Below are positions 46,120-58,300 of a stretch of DNA of 64,000 bases, in pieces. The stretch lies in contig OY821772.1 in NCBI GenBank assembly GCA_963682175.1, positions 60,844,925 to 60,908,924 of the forward strand. Direction: 5' to 3'. Made by a program: the position numbers and the translations under genes. Below the pieces are notes generated by a model. It ran no database searches. It was given only the letters and a program-made list of their open reading frames with translations, and was not told the origin of the DNA. This stretch comes from Triglochin maritima. Taxonomy: Eukaryota > Streptophyta > Magnoliopsida > Alismatales > Juncaginaceae. The stretch's first letter is position 1; each line of letters starts with the position of its first letter.

Positions 46120-47146
46120 ACCTCCCACCCCTACCCTTCCGCACCATCCATCCGGCGGAAGTAGAACTACCCGCTCGACCACGTCCTCTGCTATACTCCC
46201 CCTGCCTCTCCACCTCCGGGCGCTCTAACTCATACGGGTCATCATCGTCGCTCCCGTCGTCGGGACTGTCCACATGCTCATCATCGAAGGAATCATCATC
46301 CTCCTCACGACGACGTAATGCCTCTCTCTCCCTCCTGACCGAAGTAGATATCCCCCGTCTACGTGGATGACGCGGTGCTGAATCATCCACTAAAGAACGG
46401 AAGGCGTGTAATGGTATCGACTTGCCTTTCCCTCCACTGTGACCCGATGACTATTAATTGAAATTTTAATTACAAATTTGTTAAATTTGTTAAACTAAAT
46501 TATCATATTTATCACAATTGTTAAACTAAATCAAAATTTGTTAAACTAAATTATCACAATTGTTAAACTAAATCAAAATTTGTTAAACTAAATTATCACA
46601 ATTGTTAAACTAAATCAAAATTTGTTAAACTAAATTAAAACAATTGTTAAACTAAATCAAAAATTGTTAAAACTAAATATCACAAATGTTAAACTTAATA
46701 AGAATTTGTTAAATTAAATTTTCAGATTTATCACAATTTATTAAAGTAATTATCAGATTTAATAATTTTAAAAAAAATTTTGTGGAGGCGTCTGCGAGAG
46801 ACGCCTCCCCTATGGTGGAGGCGTCTGTCGGAGACGCCTCCTCTTTGGGGGAGACGTCTGCCGAAGACGTCTCCTCCATCGGGAAGACGTCTTCCCCAGA
46901 CGTCTCCCGCTAGTGGCCGGCGTCCGAGGGAGACGCCCCCCGCATGGGTCGGGCGTCCTCGGAAGCCGCTCCCCCCATGGGGGGAGCGACTTCCTCGGAC
47001 GCCCGCCCCATGCGGGGGGCGTCTCCCTCGGACGCCGGCCACTTTTTTTAATTTTTTTTATTTTTAAAAACAAATAAATAAAGTAAGGTTACCGTATACG
47101 GGTACACCGGGGGAACTGCTGGCTGCTTGCCTGACCTCCGAGACAT
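45998..47146 (-). CDS. MULE second gene, unrecognised acidic protein (gene B)
   Basis: Exon 1 (47146-47093) starts MSRRSGKQPAVPPVYPYT. Exon 2 (46450-45998) joins in phase, for 168 residues in all. It has a basic run (RRRGISTSVRREREALRRR), an acidic run (DDDSFDDEHVDSPDDGSDDD) and a Gly/Arg segment. It converges with gene A and overlaps its tail by 122 bp. TATA-like sequence lies near 47210. MuDR of maize also has two convergent genes, but I see no likeness to mudrB. The C-terminus may be artificial, because the deletion junction is close by. Confidence 0.5.
46475..46750. repeat. AT-rich tandem repeat in MULE
   Basis: Degenerate tandem units of TTGTTAAACTAAATT alternating with CACAATTG, in the intron of gene B. 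Confidence 0.85.
46785..47040. repeat. Palindrome array in MULE intron (gene B)
   Basis: About seven GGCGTC..GACGCC palindromes at roughly 33-37-bp spacing (GAGGCGTCTGCGAGAGACGCC, then GGAGACGTCT..AGACGTCTCC). It mirrors the array at 45040-45330. Being nearly stop-free, it produces several spurious frames. Confidence 0.9.
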
Positions 47147-47301
47147 TCCTAATCTTCTGTAGTAGGTATAGGAAGAGAAAGTTTTGAAAAAAGAGTGAAA
47201 TTATGAGATATATAAGCAAAAATAGGATGAAGGGCAATTTGGTAATTTCAAGGGACGATTTAAGTAATTTTGGGACGATGTTTTGCAGTTCAGTAATAAA
47301 A

Positions 47302-48340
47302 ATACAAAACTATATTTAAAATACAAATGTGCAAATGCAACAAGGAGACACAAAAACCATATAAAAATCATCAAAAAGTCGTATTTGTTTTTATTTGATT
47401 GCATGTCACTCCGTCAAAAACTCATGTCACTCCGTCATCAACACCTTTTTAGCTATATATTATTTTATTTGAAAATTCACAAAATCAAACTTGAACTATC
47501 TACAAATTAGTTGTCTTTATTGGTTGTAAGTTTGACAAAATTTATTCTCTTTATTTCTTTTTCTTTCTACAATTACACAGTTTCTCTTTTCTTGACCAAA
47601 ATTTTTATTTTTGGGGAAAAATTAAGTTGAATATAGACCTAGGTTAAATTTCATAATAATTATCATTTAAAGTGTAATATAACTTGACAATTTACTTAAA
47701 TGCACTAAGTGCAGTTAAGTGTTTCCAATTTAACCTAAGTTTGTATCCAACTTAAGCGCGTTGAAACCTATTACATTGAATTACGACACTGATAACTAAT
47801 ATTCATCGTTAACCAAATGTGAATTTTACTTAAAAGGTGTCTTTTTGATAATATTACCTAGTGTAAGATTAGCTTAAGAAAAAAGATGTCTAAGACAATC
47901 TATTTAATATCCTATGAAGAATTTATAAATATCAAAAAAACTATTTAATATTTCATAATATCCTAAATACTCTCCAAATTGACAAATTTTTTTACTATAC
48001 CTTTTTTCACCGACTCAATCGTAAGTTTGACTTAAAATGAACACAAGTTCAAAAAAATGGCTCTCAAAACTTATAATCACCATTTGAACAACATATGAAA
48101 CAAAAGAAGAGTGTCAAATTCTATATATTTTCCGAAACGCGAGGTTCCAATCGAAAACTTTTCAGATTGAAGGTTTTAAGATATTATGAAATATGGAAGG
48201 GTATTCAAACAACTTAATGTTTTACCAAAAATAAATGTTTTGTTCAAGAAGAGAGTAAGAAAATAAAGGTTGTGATTGTAGAGAGAAAAAGAAACAGAGA
48301 AGTTGAATTTTACCAAGTTCACAACTAAATAAAAATAACT
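47302..48340. other. AT-rich intergenic DNA
   Basis: No gene or repeat recognised. Confidence 0.5.
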
Positions 48341-48478
48341 AGGCATGACAATTATGTCGTTTCTTGTACTTTCGTGTCGTGTAATTTCATGTGTATTATA
48401 TTGTTTTGGTGGACACGAACACGACACGGGTAGAATTTGTGTCTTCCTTTGGGGACAAGAAAACGACACGATTTTCGT
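48341..48478. repeat. CACGAA-rich hAT-like fragment, left part
   Basis: Starts near TAGGCATGACAATTATG and contains CACGAACACGACACG words like those of 7132-7709. The right part continues at about 49865-50045 after the solo LTR. Confidence 0.4.
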
Positions 48479-48483
48479 GTCTA

Positions 48484-49859
48484 TGTTGAACGTTTTAATT
48501 TAAACCGCAAGTGCACGGCCGCGTTGAAGCGGTGGCAAATACGGGTCGTTCTCAGAGAGGTGAGCAGTCTCTCGTTTGCACGAAATCAAGTGGCGAAAAA
48601 ATGGAGAAGATGATTGATTATGCTACTCTACGCTGCACTACACTAAGAAGCACGAAATGCGAAAGAAAGAAACAAACGATGAAATACCAACTAAGCTAAG
48701 AACGAAATGCTGGAATTCAGGATGGGAAAACCCCTAAGGGGTGGAGTGAGTGCACACATGCAAAGAGGTGGGTGTTGAACACATTCTTTAAGCACAAATG
48801 AATGTGGTGTTATCATGCATATGAAGTGTCTAAATGTTATGGCAAAACCTATCAATCTATTCACCAACCTAGTTGATTAACATTTACATATACAAGTTGT
48901 TTATTTCAGAACCTAAACAAGCATGAAAGGTGTCTAATCATTTTGGCAAAACTTATCAAGTTATAAATTCTATTCTAAACAAGCAAGCATACATTCATGT
49001 TTTATCAACACATTGGAAATAAAGCATTCATTCCATTCTCTAATGCATGTATGAACATCTACTCCACCCCCCAAAGGGGATGAAACTACTCACTACACAT
49101 TACACTAATTATTAAACTAAGCAAGGAAAGCATATTAACTAAGCTACTAAAACTAATGAAAAAAAAATTAAACAAAGTAAAACAAGAAATATGAAACAAA
49201 CAACATAATAAAGAAACTTTTATTACAAATGACTCACATTTTAAGTAGCATCCTCCTACTTTAGTGTGTGCTTCAAGGCCTCACTTTTAGTAGGAAGAAT
49301 AATCACTCAAAATATGGAGTGATTACATTAGAAGGTGAAGAGTTCTATTTATAGCCATAGAAAAATGCACTCCAGGCAATCCCCCGATGTGGGATTAAAC
49401 AAATACCAAAAATAGCCTAAACATCCTCTAATACATGTGCTGGAGAAATCTGAGCGGATCCATAGTGATCTGGACCGCCAATTAGCGGTCCATAAACTTT
49501 GGATCGGGTTGGATTTTGTTGTGGGCTTTTCTTGCTGGTATTGTTTGTCTTGGATGCGGTTTCTTGACTTGTTGGAGCTCCGACCCGAATAGAATTGCCA
49601 AAATACTCCCCATTATGGTGTGGAGTTTTCTGTTTTTCACTTTGGTCCTTTGGACTTACATTCAGGTCCTTCTCCCTTGCATCTTAGTCCCCAGATCTAA
49701 AAATTCAGTCATTTTTCTCATCTTTTGAGTCCTTTTATGCTTCATCTCTTCAAACCTATTTATTCCTGACATTCAAACATAAAACTCGTAACATAGATTT
49801 GTTTAGGTGAAAGATAATGGATATAAGATGCAAATATGAGCATGAAATGATGTCAACCA
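48484..49859 (-). mobile_element. Solo LTR, Athila/Tat-like family
   Basis: TGTTGAACG to TGTCAACCA, 1376 bp, with a perfect GTCTA target duplication (48479-48483 and 49860-49864). It is homologous to 26221-27805. TATA-like CTATTTATAG lies near 49348, with a GGACCGC hairpin upstream of it at 49471-49492. It split a CACGAA-rich element. Confidence 0.88.
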
Positions 49860-50107
49860 GTCTACATGAAACGACATGGTTTGTACATGAAATTTTTTCG
49901 TGTACATATCGCGTACCAACGACCCAATATACAATTATACTTGAATTAACACGAAGTTACACGAAACGTACACAAAACAAATACACGATTGTACACGAAT
50001 TAACACGAAGTTACACAAAACCTGTACACGGAACCAATACACGATTTCGCTGAAATATGCATATGCTTCATTTCAAAGTTTGAACACCTAAAAATTAAAA
50101 GACACAA

Positions 50108-50701
50108 TGTTCAGGGATCGCCTAGGCGATCCCAGTCGATTGGGTGATAGCCAGTTGTAGGCGATTTGTTTTTTACTTTTTTTTAATTAAAAAATAGGTG
50201 AAAATTAGAAAAAATACAGGAAAATACAACAAAAAATTTAGAAAAATCTTATATGTTTGGGCTTTAAAAAGCACTTAAATAGAATTAGAAGAGATGAAGG
50301 GGTGTTAAAAAAAAGAAAAAAAAAACAGAGGGTCAAGATTTCATCTAACCAAACACAACCCCTATATATAACTCATCTCCTCAAACCCTAACCCTAATCC
50401 CAAAACAAAAATGACATCTACTCTCTCTAATTTCTCCCCCAAACCTTAATCCAGCCCTCACCTTCTCTAATCTCTCCCCCAAACCTTAATCCAGACGACA
50501 TGAGGAGAAAGGACGGAAGAAGGCTGCACCAAAACCTTTGTCGGCAGGAATGGAAAGAAGAAGAAGAGGGGCTGCAACAGATGGTCGCCTAGGTGATTAG
50601 GCGCCCGCCGCACACAAGGTGTGTGGGTGTGCGGGTGGTCGCCTAGGCGACCACCAACATGGGTGGTCACCTATTCGCCTAGGCGATCGCCCACCTGAAC
50701 A
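50108..50701. mobile_element. GCCTAGGCG foldback-like element
   Basis: The ends TGTTCAGGG and the complement of TGTTCAGGT are followed inside by GATCGCCTAGGCGAT palindromes on both sides. The middle is A-rich on the left and CT/GT-rich on the right. No coding domain and no clear target duplication. Same family as 14350-14640. Confidence 0.55.
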
Positions 50702-50807
50702 TGGAAAAGACATTCATCAAATCTAAAAAAACACACACATGCACTTGTAAAATTTACCATCATTTGAGCTTCAAAATCATAATATGTAGGCATCCAATGA
50801 TCCAATC

Positions 50808-53019
50808 TGTAGGATTTCGTGTCCCTATGTATGTATATCTTTTAAAATTTTAATACAACATACAAGATTGATTTTCATATTTTCAACAATTTTTATGTAC
50901 ATTTCTTTGTGTTTATTCTAATAACATGCAACCCTACATTTATTAAAAAAACCACAAAGGTAGAATCATACCTAAAGGTTCTCTAAAACCTTTTTGAAGA
51001 TCCGGAGTCGCGTTGCCCATTAAATCGTCCACGGATTAGCCTCCGAGTGTTCACCAAACTCTAAACAAGATTATATAGAAATGAGCTAGCCAATCAATCT
51101 CTAACAAGGTTTAGAATCTAGCTAATATCCCCACTTTAAGCTCCTGAGATTCTTATATCTAAAACTTAAATTTACTAAGAGATTTTCGTGGTGATTAGAG
51201 GAGAGATTAACGAGAGAAAGAATTTTTGCATTAATATTAAACAAGTAGGAGTATTGGTCCTTTTATAGTCTCCCAAAACATCCTTATCAAGAGCTATTCT
51301 TTAGCCATGATCCCTTGTTTATTCTCTCCTAAAATTAATCTCTAATTTCCACATAAGCACCCACAAAAAATATTTTAATTAAATCCGGAATTAATTCACC
51401 AATGATTTAATTAATCTCTTAATAATTCAGGCAGAATCGTTCTTGTTCGGTGGACCGAGAATTATTCGGTCAACCGAACCGTTCGGTTATAACACGTGTT
51501 CAGTGCACCGTGAGCTAGACGTTCGACCGAATCCGTATGAGAAAAATTCCCGGGAAGAATTCGGACGAACCACGTCTTTTACTCGGTCGACCGTTGACCC
51601 ACCAGAATCGCTCATGGGACATAGTCATCAGATGATCGTGTCACCTTCGGTCTACCGAAAATACTACTTCTCGGTTGATCGTGCACACTCGGTTAACCGA
51701 ACCCGATTGTCCAGGCACTCCAGAAAATTTCGGTCAACCAATTGCGCTTACCCGTTCCCTATTCGGTTAACCGATCCGAAGATACCCAGTCGACCGAACC
51801 ATGAACGGTTCACCGTGTTTGACCCCGATTTTGCCTTTGTCAAATTTTGGATTTATTTCCAACAAAATTTGATCTTTTGGGGTTTTTAGCAAATTGACAT
51901 ATTATGTAATATATTATCCTATGTAATATATTATCCTATGTAATATTAAATTATTACACCCCATAATATATACACCTCATATGAATTTATTATGATTCTA
52001 ATTATGTCAATTCTCATGACATATTGATTTTATTCATTCACCACGTGTGTCATATTTTCACATGAAACCCGACATATCATATGAACTTAAAACCAAACCT
52101 CTTGTTTCCCAGTTTTGTGGTGTAACCTATAGGAGGATCTAAGCCAAATTGGCAGCGATATTAAACACTTAATATGTCAAACTATAAGCGGTATCTAGCT
52201 ACACATTATAGTTACCCAATTAGCATAGATGTCTTTGTTCCACCCGAACCAAAACACGATCCATTTAGTGATGTAAGTGCACCACTTGTGTCCGTCCTTT
52301 GCCTCATGATATTAAGAATATATACAAAGTAGAAATGTGTCATCTTTGTATTATATTCATTTCTTGATCTCTCTAAGCTAAATATAACTATGTAACTTAA
52401 CTCAAGTTACAATGTGCACATTATAATTTTGCTTTATCAATGGGCCAACTAATATCATCACTCAATTAAGAGGGGCAATGATAATCGTTTGACTAGCTAT
52501 CTTTTCCAGCACAAGTCATGTTCAACCAACTATTGTCTTTATCACTACACTCATTGATAGCTTTTGACGATAATCAAATTAAGCACTTCTTGAGTGAAAA
52601 GATATAAGTCTCATATCTTAGGAACCAAGACACAGTAAAAACATTAATGACACGAAACACAATTCCATAATGTTTTACTTATTAGGTCTATTCAATATAT
52701 AAAAGTAATCTTTTCCTCTTTTATATACTCGTGTCGTCAATTATTTGTAGAGCTACAACAATCGATGACCAACACGACAATCTTATCTCGGTGATTAATG
52801 TTCCATGTTAATTACCATGATTGTGAATAACTTTTGATTTATGTAAACCATTACTTTTGGAGCTCTACGGTTAATGACCAAGCGTCTCTTCCTTAACACT
52901 TCCAAAACACGAATACCATAATCAATGAACAAAATGTTTGCACATTCAATTCATAATAATTGACATATAAAAGTAAAACTTTTAGAACACATTCCTTTCA
53001 CAATCATCATCCTCCAACA
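50808..53019 (-). mobile_element. Putative LTR with palindrome cluster 7
   Basis: TGTAGGATTTCG on the left and ATCCTCCAACA on the right could be LTR ends on the minus strand. TATA-like CTATAAAAGG lies near 51258 on the minus strand. No target duplication was found, and the 2.2-kb length makes the boundaries uncertain. A 17-19-bp tandem repeat (CTATGTAATATATTATC) lies at 51900-51945. No coding region. Confidence 0.4.
51445..51812. repeat. CGGTCGACCG palindrome cluster 7
   Basis: Perfect copy at 51584, with about a dozen variants: CGGTGGACCG, CGGTCAACCG, CGGTCTACCG, CGGTTAACCG, CAGTCGACCG and CGGTTCACCG. Upstream of the minus-strand TATA-like box. Confidence 0.85.
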
Positions 53020-53734
53020 AGACAACAAGTAGCCCCGTACAAGTTTAGTTTGTAACTTAAGAAAAACAATATTACAGTATAAAAGTAGAATAGATCAGTC
53101 TATCGAATAGCAGGAACATTACACTATTCCAATCGCAAGTTCGCAAGACATATGTGTATATTTCTTAAAAACACCACATCAAGAAAAAAGATGTACTGAA
53201 TAATGCCTTCTGTCCTGAAATCAAAAGGTTTTTTTTTAGAAGGCATGACCTTTCTTTTTTTGATCAGTGGCGAGACCATAATTACTTTGTATTCCCTTGA
53301 TCAATCTGTTATCCTTCTTGTAGTCTTTAATAGGTAAGGAGATCATTTTGGTATCACCAGATGGAGATTAATGAATTTACAGGCTTCCGTCCTTTTAATA
53401 GTTTATGAACCTAGAATAGGAAAATCTTTTTGTTAGTTCAGCAGAAAGAAACAAAGAGAAGATAAGAAAAAACTTGAATTGACATCCTGATAAAGGTTGG
53501 AAGTACATACAGCAATATATCGAAACCTGATTTTGTGAAATTTCTTCCAATTAGCAATTAGCATTCACGATAAAACAATGGAATGAAAACACAACTGCTT
53601 ATATAAGTGCAATCCACAAAAGTACTCTAACAAAACACATTTTCTGTTTTTTCATAAAATCCTACTCACTTCAGCAGCCACCTCAATTTGCCTGTGGATG
53701 CTTGTTTATGTTATCTGAAGTTCTTAAAGCAAGA
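53020..53734. other. Intergenic, no gene seen
   Basis: AT-rich. A short minus-strand frame runs through the CCACC insertion site and would be continuous with 62135-62200, but it is too short to call. Confidence 0.4.
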
Positions 53735-53739
53735 CCACC

Positions 53740-54122
53740 TGTTAGCAAACAACGATTCTACAGGTTCAGGAGACCTTTCTTGGAGAGAACCTGTGGCAGC
53801 GGAAGGAAGATCGGAGGTCACCTTACGGAATCCTTTTCATCGGTCGGTGTCCTACTCTCTTGGAGAAGGAGCGCGAGTCCACAACCCAAGAGTCCACGGA
53901 ATGAGCTTGGTGGAGGTGGAGGGACGAAATGGGAGAGAGAGAAGGTGGAGGCTAAGGTGGGTGGAGGCTAGGGTTTGCACCCTTGTTGTTCCATCCAATG
54001 GGAGGTTCCCCCTCCTTATATAGATGGCTCCACCCTAAACCCTTAAATGTGTAGTCTAATAGGGACGCGCCATGTGTCAGTGTTTTGGGCAAATATCTTA
54101 TTAATCCTAGATTAATTCAATA
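53740..54122 (-). repeat. 3' LTR of the copia element
   Basis: 383 bp, with a TATATAAGG-type box on the minus strand near 54020. Partner of 61748-62129. Confidence 0.93.
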
Positions 54123-55377
54123 TCTCCCACTTGCACAACAGCACGATAACAACATGTTATCTGCTTTTGTGTCCCCGACACATATGCATATATCCCTGAT
54201 ACATACAATCACACAATGGCAATATGTCACCTCTTTATATGTCCCCGACACATATGTATATATCCCTAATACATGCAACTACTCCTCTCTCCAAGTACAC
54301 ATCCACAATACGCAAGTCTCTGATCATGTATCCTCGATACACGACTATCTGTGTCCCCGACACATGTACTCTTCCGATCATACGGACAAATGGGTCGTGC
54401 GACCGGTGATGTACCTGCAATTTAGGAGTCTCAAACTAGAAAGCTTACTAGAATGCCAGAATGACAACATCCTCATAAAACAACAAATAAGCAGTCAAAA
54501 TGCACATCACAGTTCCCCAGGTTTACTCAGAAACTCACTTAACATGAACGGTATCTCGATCCCTTGGAGAGAATACCTTCTTGTCCTTAAGGTACTTGCT
54601 ATTGTATCCAATACAGTTGGGCCCACCAAATACTTTTAGTGCAGTCGAGTCAAACCTTTCCCTTCGCCCCAGACCACCATTACACTCAGAGTTGACTCCT
54701 TTCCCGAAGATGCCTCTTTAGACCGAATCTTTGATGGTCATAGATAATATCCCAAAGTAGTCACATCAACTCTTTGCTTCATGGTGCCGTCGAAGGCAAC
54801 TGAGGGCAATTAATGACAATCAAGTCTTGGACTCACACAGTGAAGGAGCAGGGATCCATCCTTTCACTTCCAAATGGTCGCTCAGCACATGTTGTAGACA
54901 AACATGTTATGGTGGATCATACTGTACACAACAGTATGTCTGTCTCTCAACACCATACAAGTCTTAGTCCAGTCGCACCCCCACTGCGCCTGACCCGAGC
55001 TTCATCATTGTCGCCTTAGCACCATACAGGTGCCACCTGGCGCCACATGTGATGCTCGCACTTGGCTTCTATAGGTCACATGAATCATGGGAACATTCAT
55101 GTCAATCCTCACCAACATAGAGGATCTCATCTTGATTCCTAATCAAGGCGACTGTCCTATCATGAACTACTCTGGATCTATCATACAAGATCTCCTCATG
55201 ATCAGTCTCAGCTCTGCTCGCTATCAAAAGTGCCAGAGGCGAATGCTCGTGTGAGTGAGCATTCTTCAGCCTATTGACAGAGTAATATTTTATGCTAGAA
55301 CAACTACATCAACCAAACAGATATAGTCGAAAGGAAAACACAATCACTCATAAAAGGAAGTTAGACATGTCAATGCA
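54123..55377 (-). other. Copia 3' noncoding region
   Basis: About 1.25 kb between the pol stop and the polypurine tract. Repeated GTCCCCGACACATATG..TATCCCTGATACAT units lie at 54165-54365. No frame with recognisable domains. Confidence 0.7.
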
Positions 55378-58300
55378 TCAAAGTCTGCGTAAGCCTAAGG
55401 ACTTCACATGAGACACAAACGAGTCCTTAGCTATAGCCTTGGTAAGAGGGTCAGCTACCATAAGACTAGTAGACACATGTCTTAACACAACTTCCTTTCT
55501 CGCTATGATGTCCTTCACAAAATGATACCTAACCTATATATGTTTGGTCTTTCCATGATATTTGGGGTCTTTCACATAACAAAGGGCAGCCATGCTGTCA
55601 CAATAGACAACAATAGGCTCATCCGATGTCTCTACTAGCCCAGTATGTTGTAAGAACCTCCTCAACCAAACTGCCTCATGTACTGCTGCAGAGCATGAAA
55701 CATACTCTGCTTCCATAGTCGACAGGGCTATACAGGTTTGCTTCTTTCTGAACCATGAGATGGCCCCATTAGCCAGCAAGAAAGCATAACCAGAGGTAGA
55801 CTTCCTTTCATCAATGTCTCCAGCCCAATCGGCATCACTATAGCCAATCAGGCGGAGATCTGATGCTTGGTAACACAGCATGTAGTTACTCGTTCCTCTG
55901 AGGTATCTCATGATTCTCTTGACTGCCTTCCAGTGCTCCATGCTTGGGCTAGACTGGCATCGACTCACCATGCCCACAACATAACAAATGTCTGGCCTAG
56001 TACACATCATAGCGTACATAAGGCTTCCCACAACATTGGAGTATGGAACCTTGCTCATTTTGGCCTTCTCTTCAGGAGTCTCAGGATGCTTATCAAGGCT
56101 CAAGTGCAAACCCTTCTCAACAGGAGTGACGATTGGTTTGCATCTGTCCATATGGTATTTCTTCAAGATGTTGTTAATATAAGTCTCTTGAGACAATCCC
56201 AGAAGTCTCTTGGACCTATTTCTAACTATCTTGACACCAAGGACGTAGCTAGCTTCACCCATGTCATTCATATCAAACGTGGAGGACAACCACTCTTTAG
56301 TGGATTTCAGCAACTTTTTGCTATTGTCAGTCATGAGTATGTCATCAACATACAAGGTCAGAATGACAAATTTACCATTGGATATCGTAACGTACACACA
56401 GTGATATTCCTCAAGCATAGAGAATGCATTCTCTGATATAGCTTGATGGAAGCGAATGTTCCACTGTCTGGACGCTTGTTTTAAGCCATACAATGACTTA
56501 TTGAGCTTGCACACTTTGCGCTCTTGTCCTTTGACTTCAAAACCTTGAGGTTGATCCATATAGATCTCCTCCTCAAGTTCTCCATTGAGAAAAGCAGTAT
56601 TTACATCCATTTGGTAAAGCTCTAAGTCCATCTGAGCTACAATAGCTAGTAGAATGTGGATGGAGGCAAACCTAACCACGGGTGAAAATGTTTCCTCAAA
56701 ATCCACGCCTTCTCTTTGGGTGTAGCCTTTAGCTACCAGTCTAGCCTTGAATCTATCAATAGATCCATCCGCCTTCCTCTTAATCTTGAGGATCCACTTG
56801 GCCCCAATGGCCTTTCGGTTCGGCGGTAAGTCGACTAAGTCCCAGACTCGATTAAATTTCATGGACTCCAACTCTTCCTTTATAGCTTCAATCCACTCTT
56901 TCGCATTTGGACCTTCCAAAGCCTCTTTCAAGGTCTCCGGTTCTTGCTCATCGATTACTGTCATCCCAGATGATTCATAATCAATTTCTTCTTGAGCTAT
57001 CATGAGGGCCTCTTCCTCTAAGCGAAACCGCCTACGAGGAATGAGCCCGCGTTTACTTCGACGCAGATGGGTATCTGATGGCTCATCCTCCGTGAGAGCT
57101 ATCGGATCCTCAACATTGCTGCTCCCATTAGGATTGACTGGTGGAACCTCATGTTCAACTTCCAGATCCTGATCCCGTGGAGTGGCAATGTCCTCATCTT
57201 GTTGTTCAAAGAAGTCCACTGACTCTTTGATAGCTCCAGCAAGAGTTGGAAAAACATTTTCCAAGAATGTGGCATCCCTAGACTACAGTTCCGTCCTTCT
57301 TTCATTCTCGTCTAACCCGATAAAAATATAAACTTTGGAGAGATTACTGTATTTTACAAAGATACACTTTTTCCCTATAGGTCCTAGTTTTCCATATCGG
57401 TGACTAGTAGAATGAATGTATGTCGTGCATCCCCAAAGATGCAGCAGACTAAAATCAGGCTTCCGTCCTGTCCATAACTCATATGGAGTTGAGGGAACCG
57501 ATTTTGTTGGAAATCTATTGAGGATATAGGCAGCAGTCATTAGAGCATCTCCCCAAAACGAAATTGGCAAGCTCGCATGCGCCATCATGGATCTAACCAT
57601 GTCCAGCAACGCTCTATTCATTCTCTCGGCAACACCATTTTGCTGAGGAGTATAAGGCATAGTGAGTTGTCTAGATATCCCCTTTTCAACACATAACTCC
57701 TTGAACATTATGGAGAGATACTCCCCACCTCTGTCCGTTCTGAGAGTTTTTATCTTATTATCCAATTGATTCTCTACCAAGCTCATGAATTTCTTAAAGC
57801 ATTCTAGAGCTTCTGACTTGTGAGAAATAAGATAAATATGACTATATCTAGTGTAGTCATCAATAAATGTGATGAAGTAACTTTGTCCATGTCTAGTACG
57901 CACATTCAAATGTACAAAAATATCCGAGTGAATTAGTTCTAAAGGAGAAGTAGCCCTAATGGCTTTTCCGAACGGTTTTCTAGTTGCCTTTCCAGCTAGA
58001 CAAGATTCACAGGTCGACAATTCCAATTTGGAGCATTCTCCTAATACCCCCTCATTTGCCAACTTGTTCATCCGGTCAACACCAATGTGACCTAGTCTAG
58101 CATGCCACATAACTGAATCATTATTCATGGAACTTTGACTCATAAAGGCACTAGTGTTATGATTGAAATCATAAATTGCGTCCAACACAATAAAACCGTC
58201 TGAAAGAAAGGCACGTCCATAATAAATGTTAGCAAGGTATAAACCCATATCATTGTTCTCAAAAACAACTTTAAAACCATGTCTCATCAAAACAACAACA

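Larger units (their letters stand above)
44851..47293. mobile_element. Mutator-like element (MULE) with convergent genes
   Basis: The TIRs are about 70 bp: GGGAACTACTAAACGTCG.. on the left against the complement of ..CATCGTCCCAAAATTACTT on the right. Both share ACTTAAATCG and CCTTGAAATTACCAAATT. The 8-bp direct repeat TAATAAAA abuts both ends (44843-44850 and 47294-47301). Inside are two genes facing each other, each with a tiny first exon near a TIR and a palindrome array in its first intron. The DDE catalytic part of the transposase is missing, so this is a deletion derivative. Confidence 0.9.

Noticed and set aside
46731..47073. Long Arg/Pro- and Arg/Gly-rich reading frames on both strands
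   Set aside because: They are stop-free shadows of the GC-rich palindrome array in the MULE intron.
53688..54023. A 111-residue forward frame
   Set aside because: It crosses the boundary into the copia LTR and is antisense to the LTR transcript.
54123..54640. 184-residue forward frame at 54085-54639
   Set aside because: Lies in the noncoding 3' region of the copia element on the opposite strand and shows only repeated low-complexity words.
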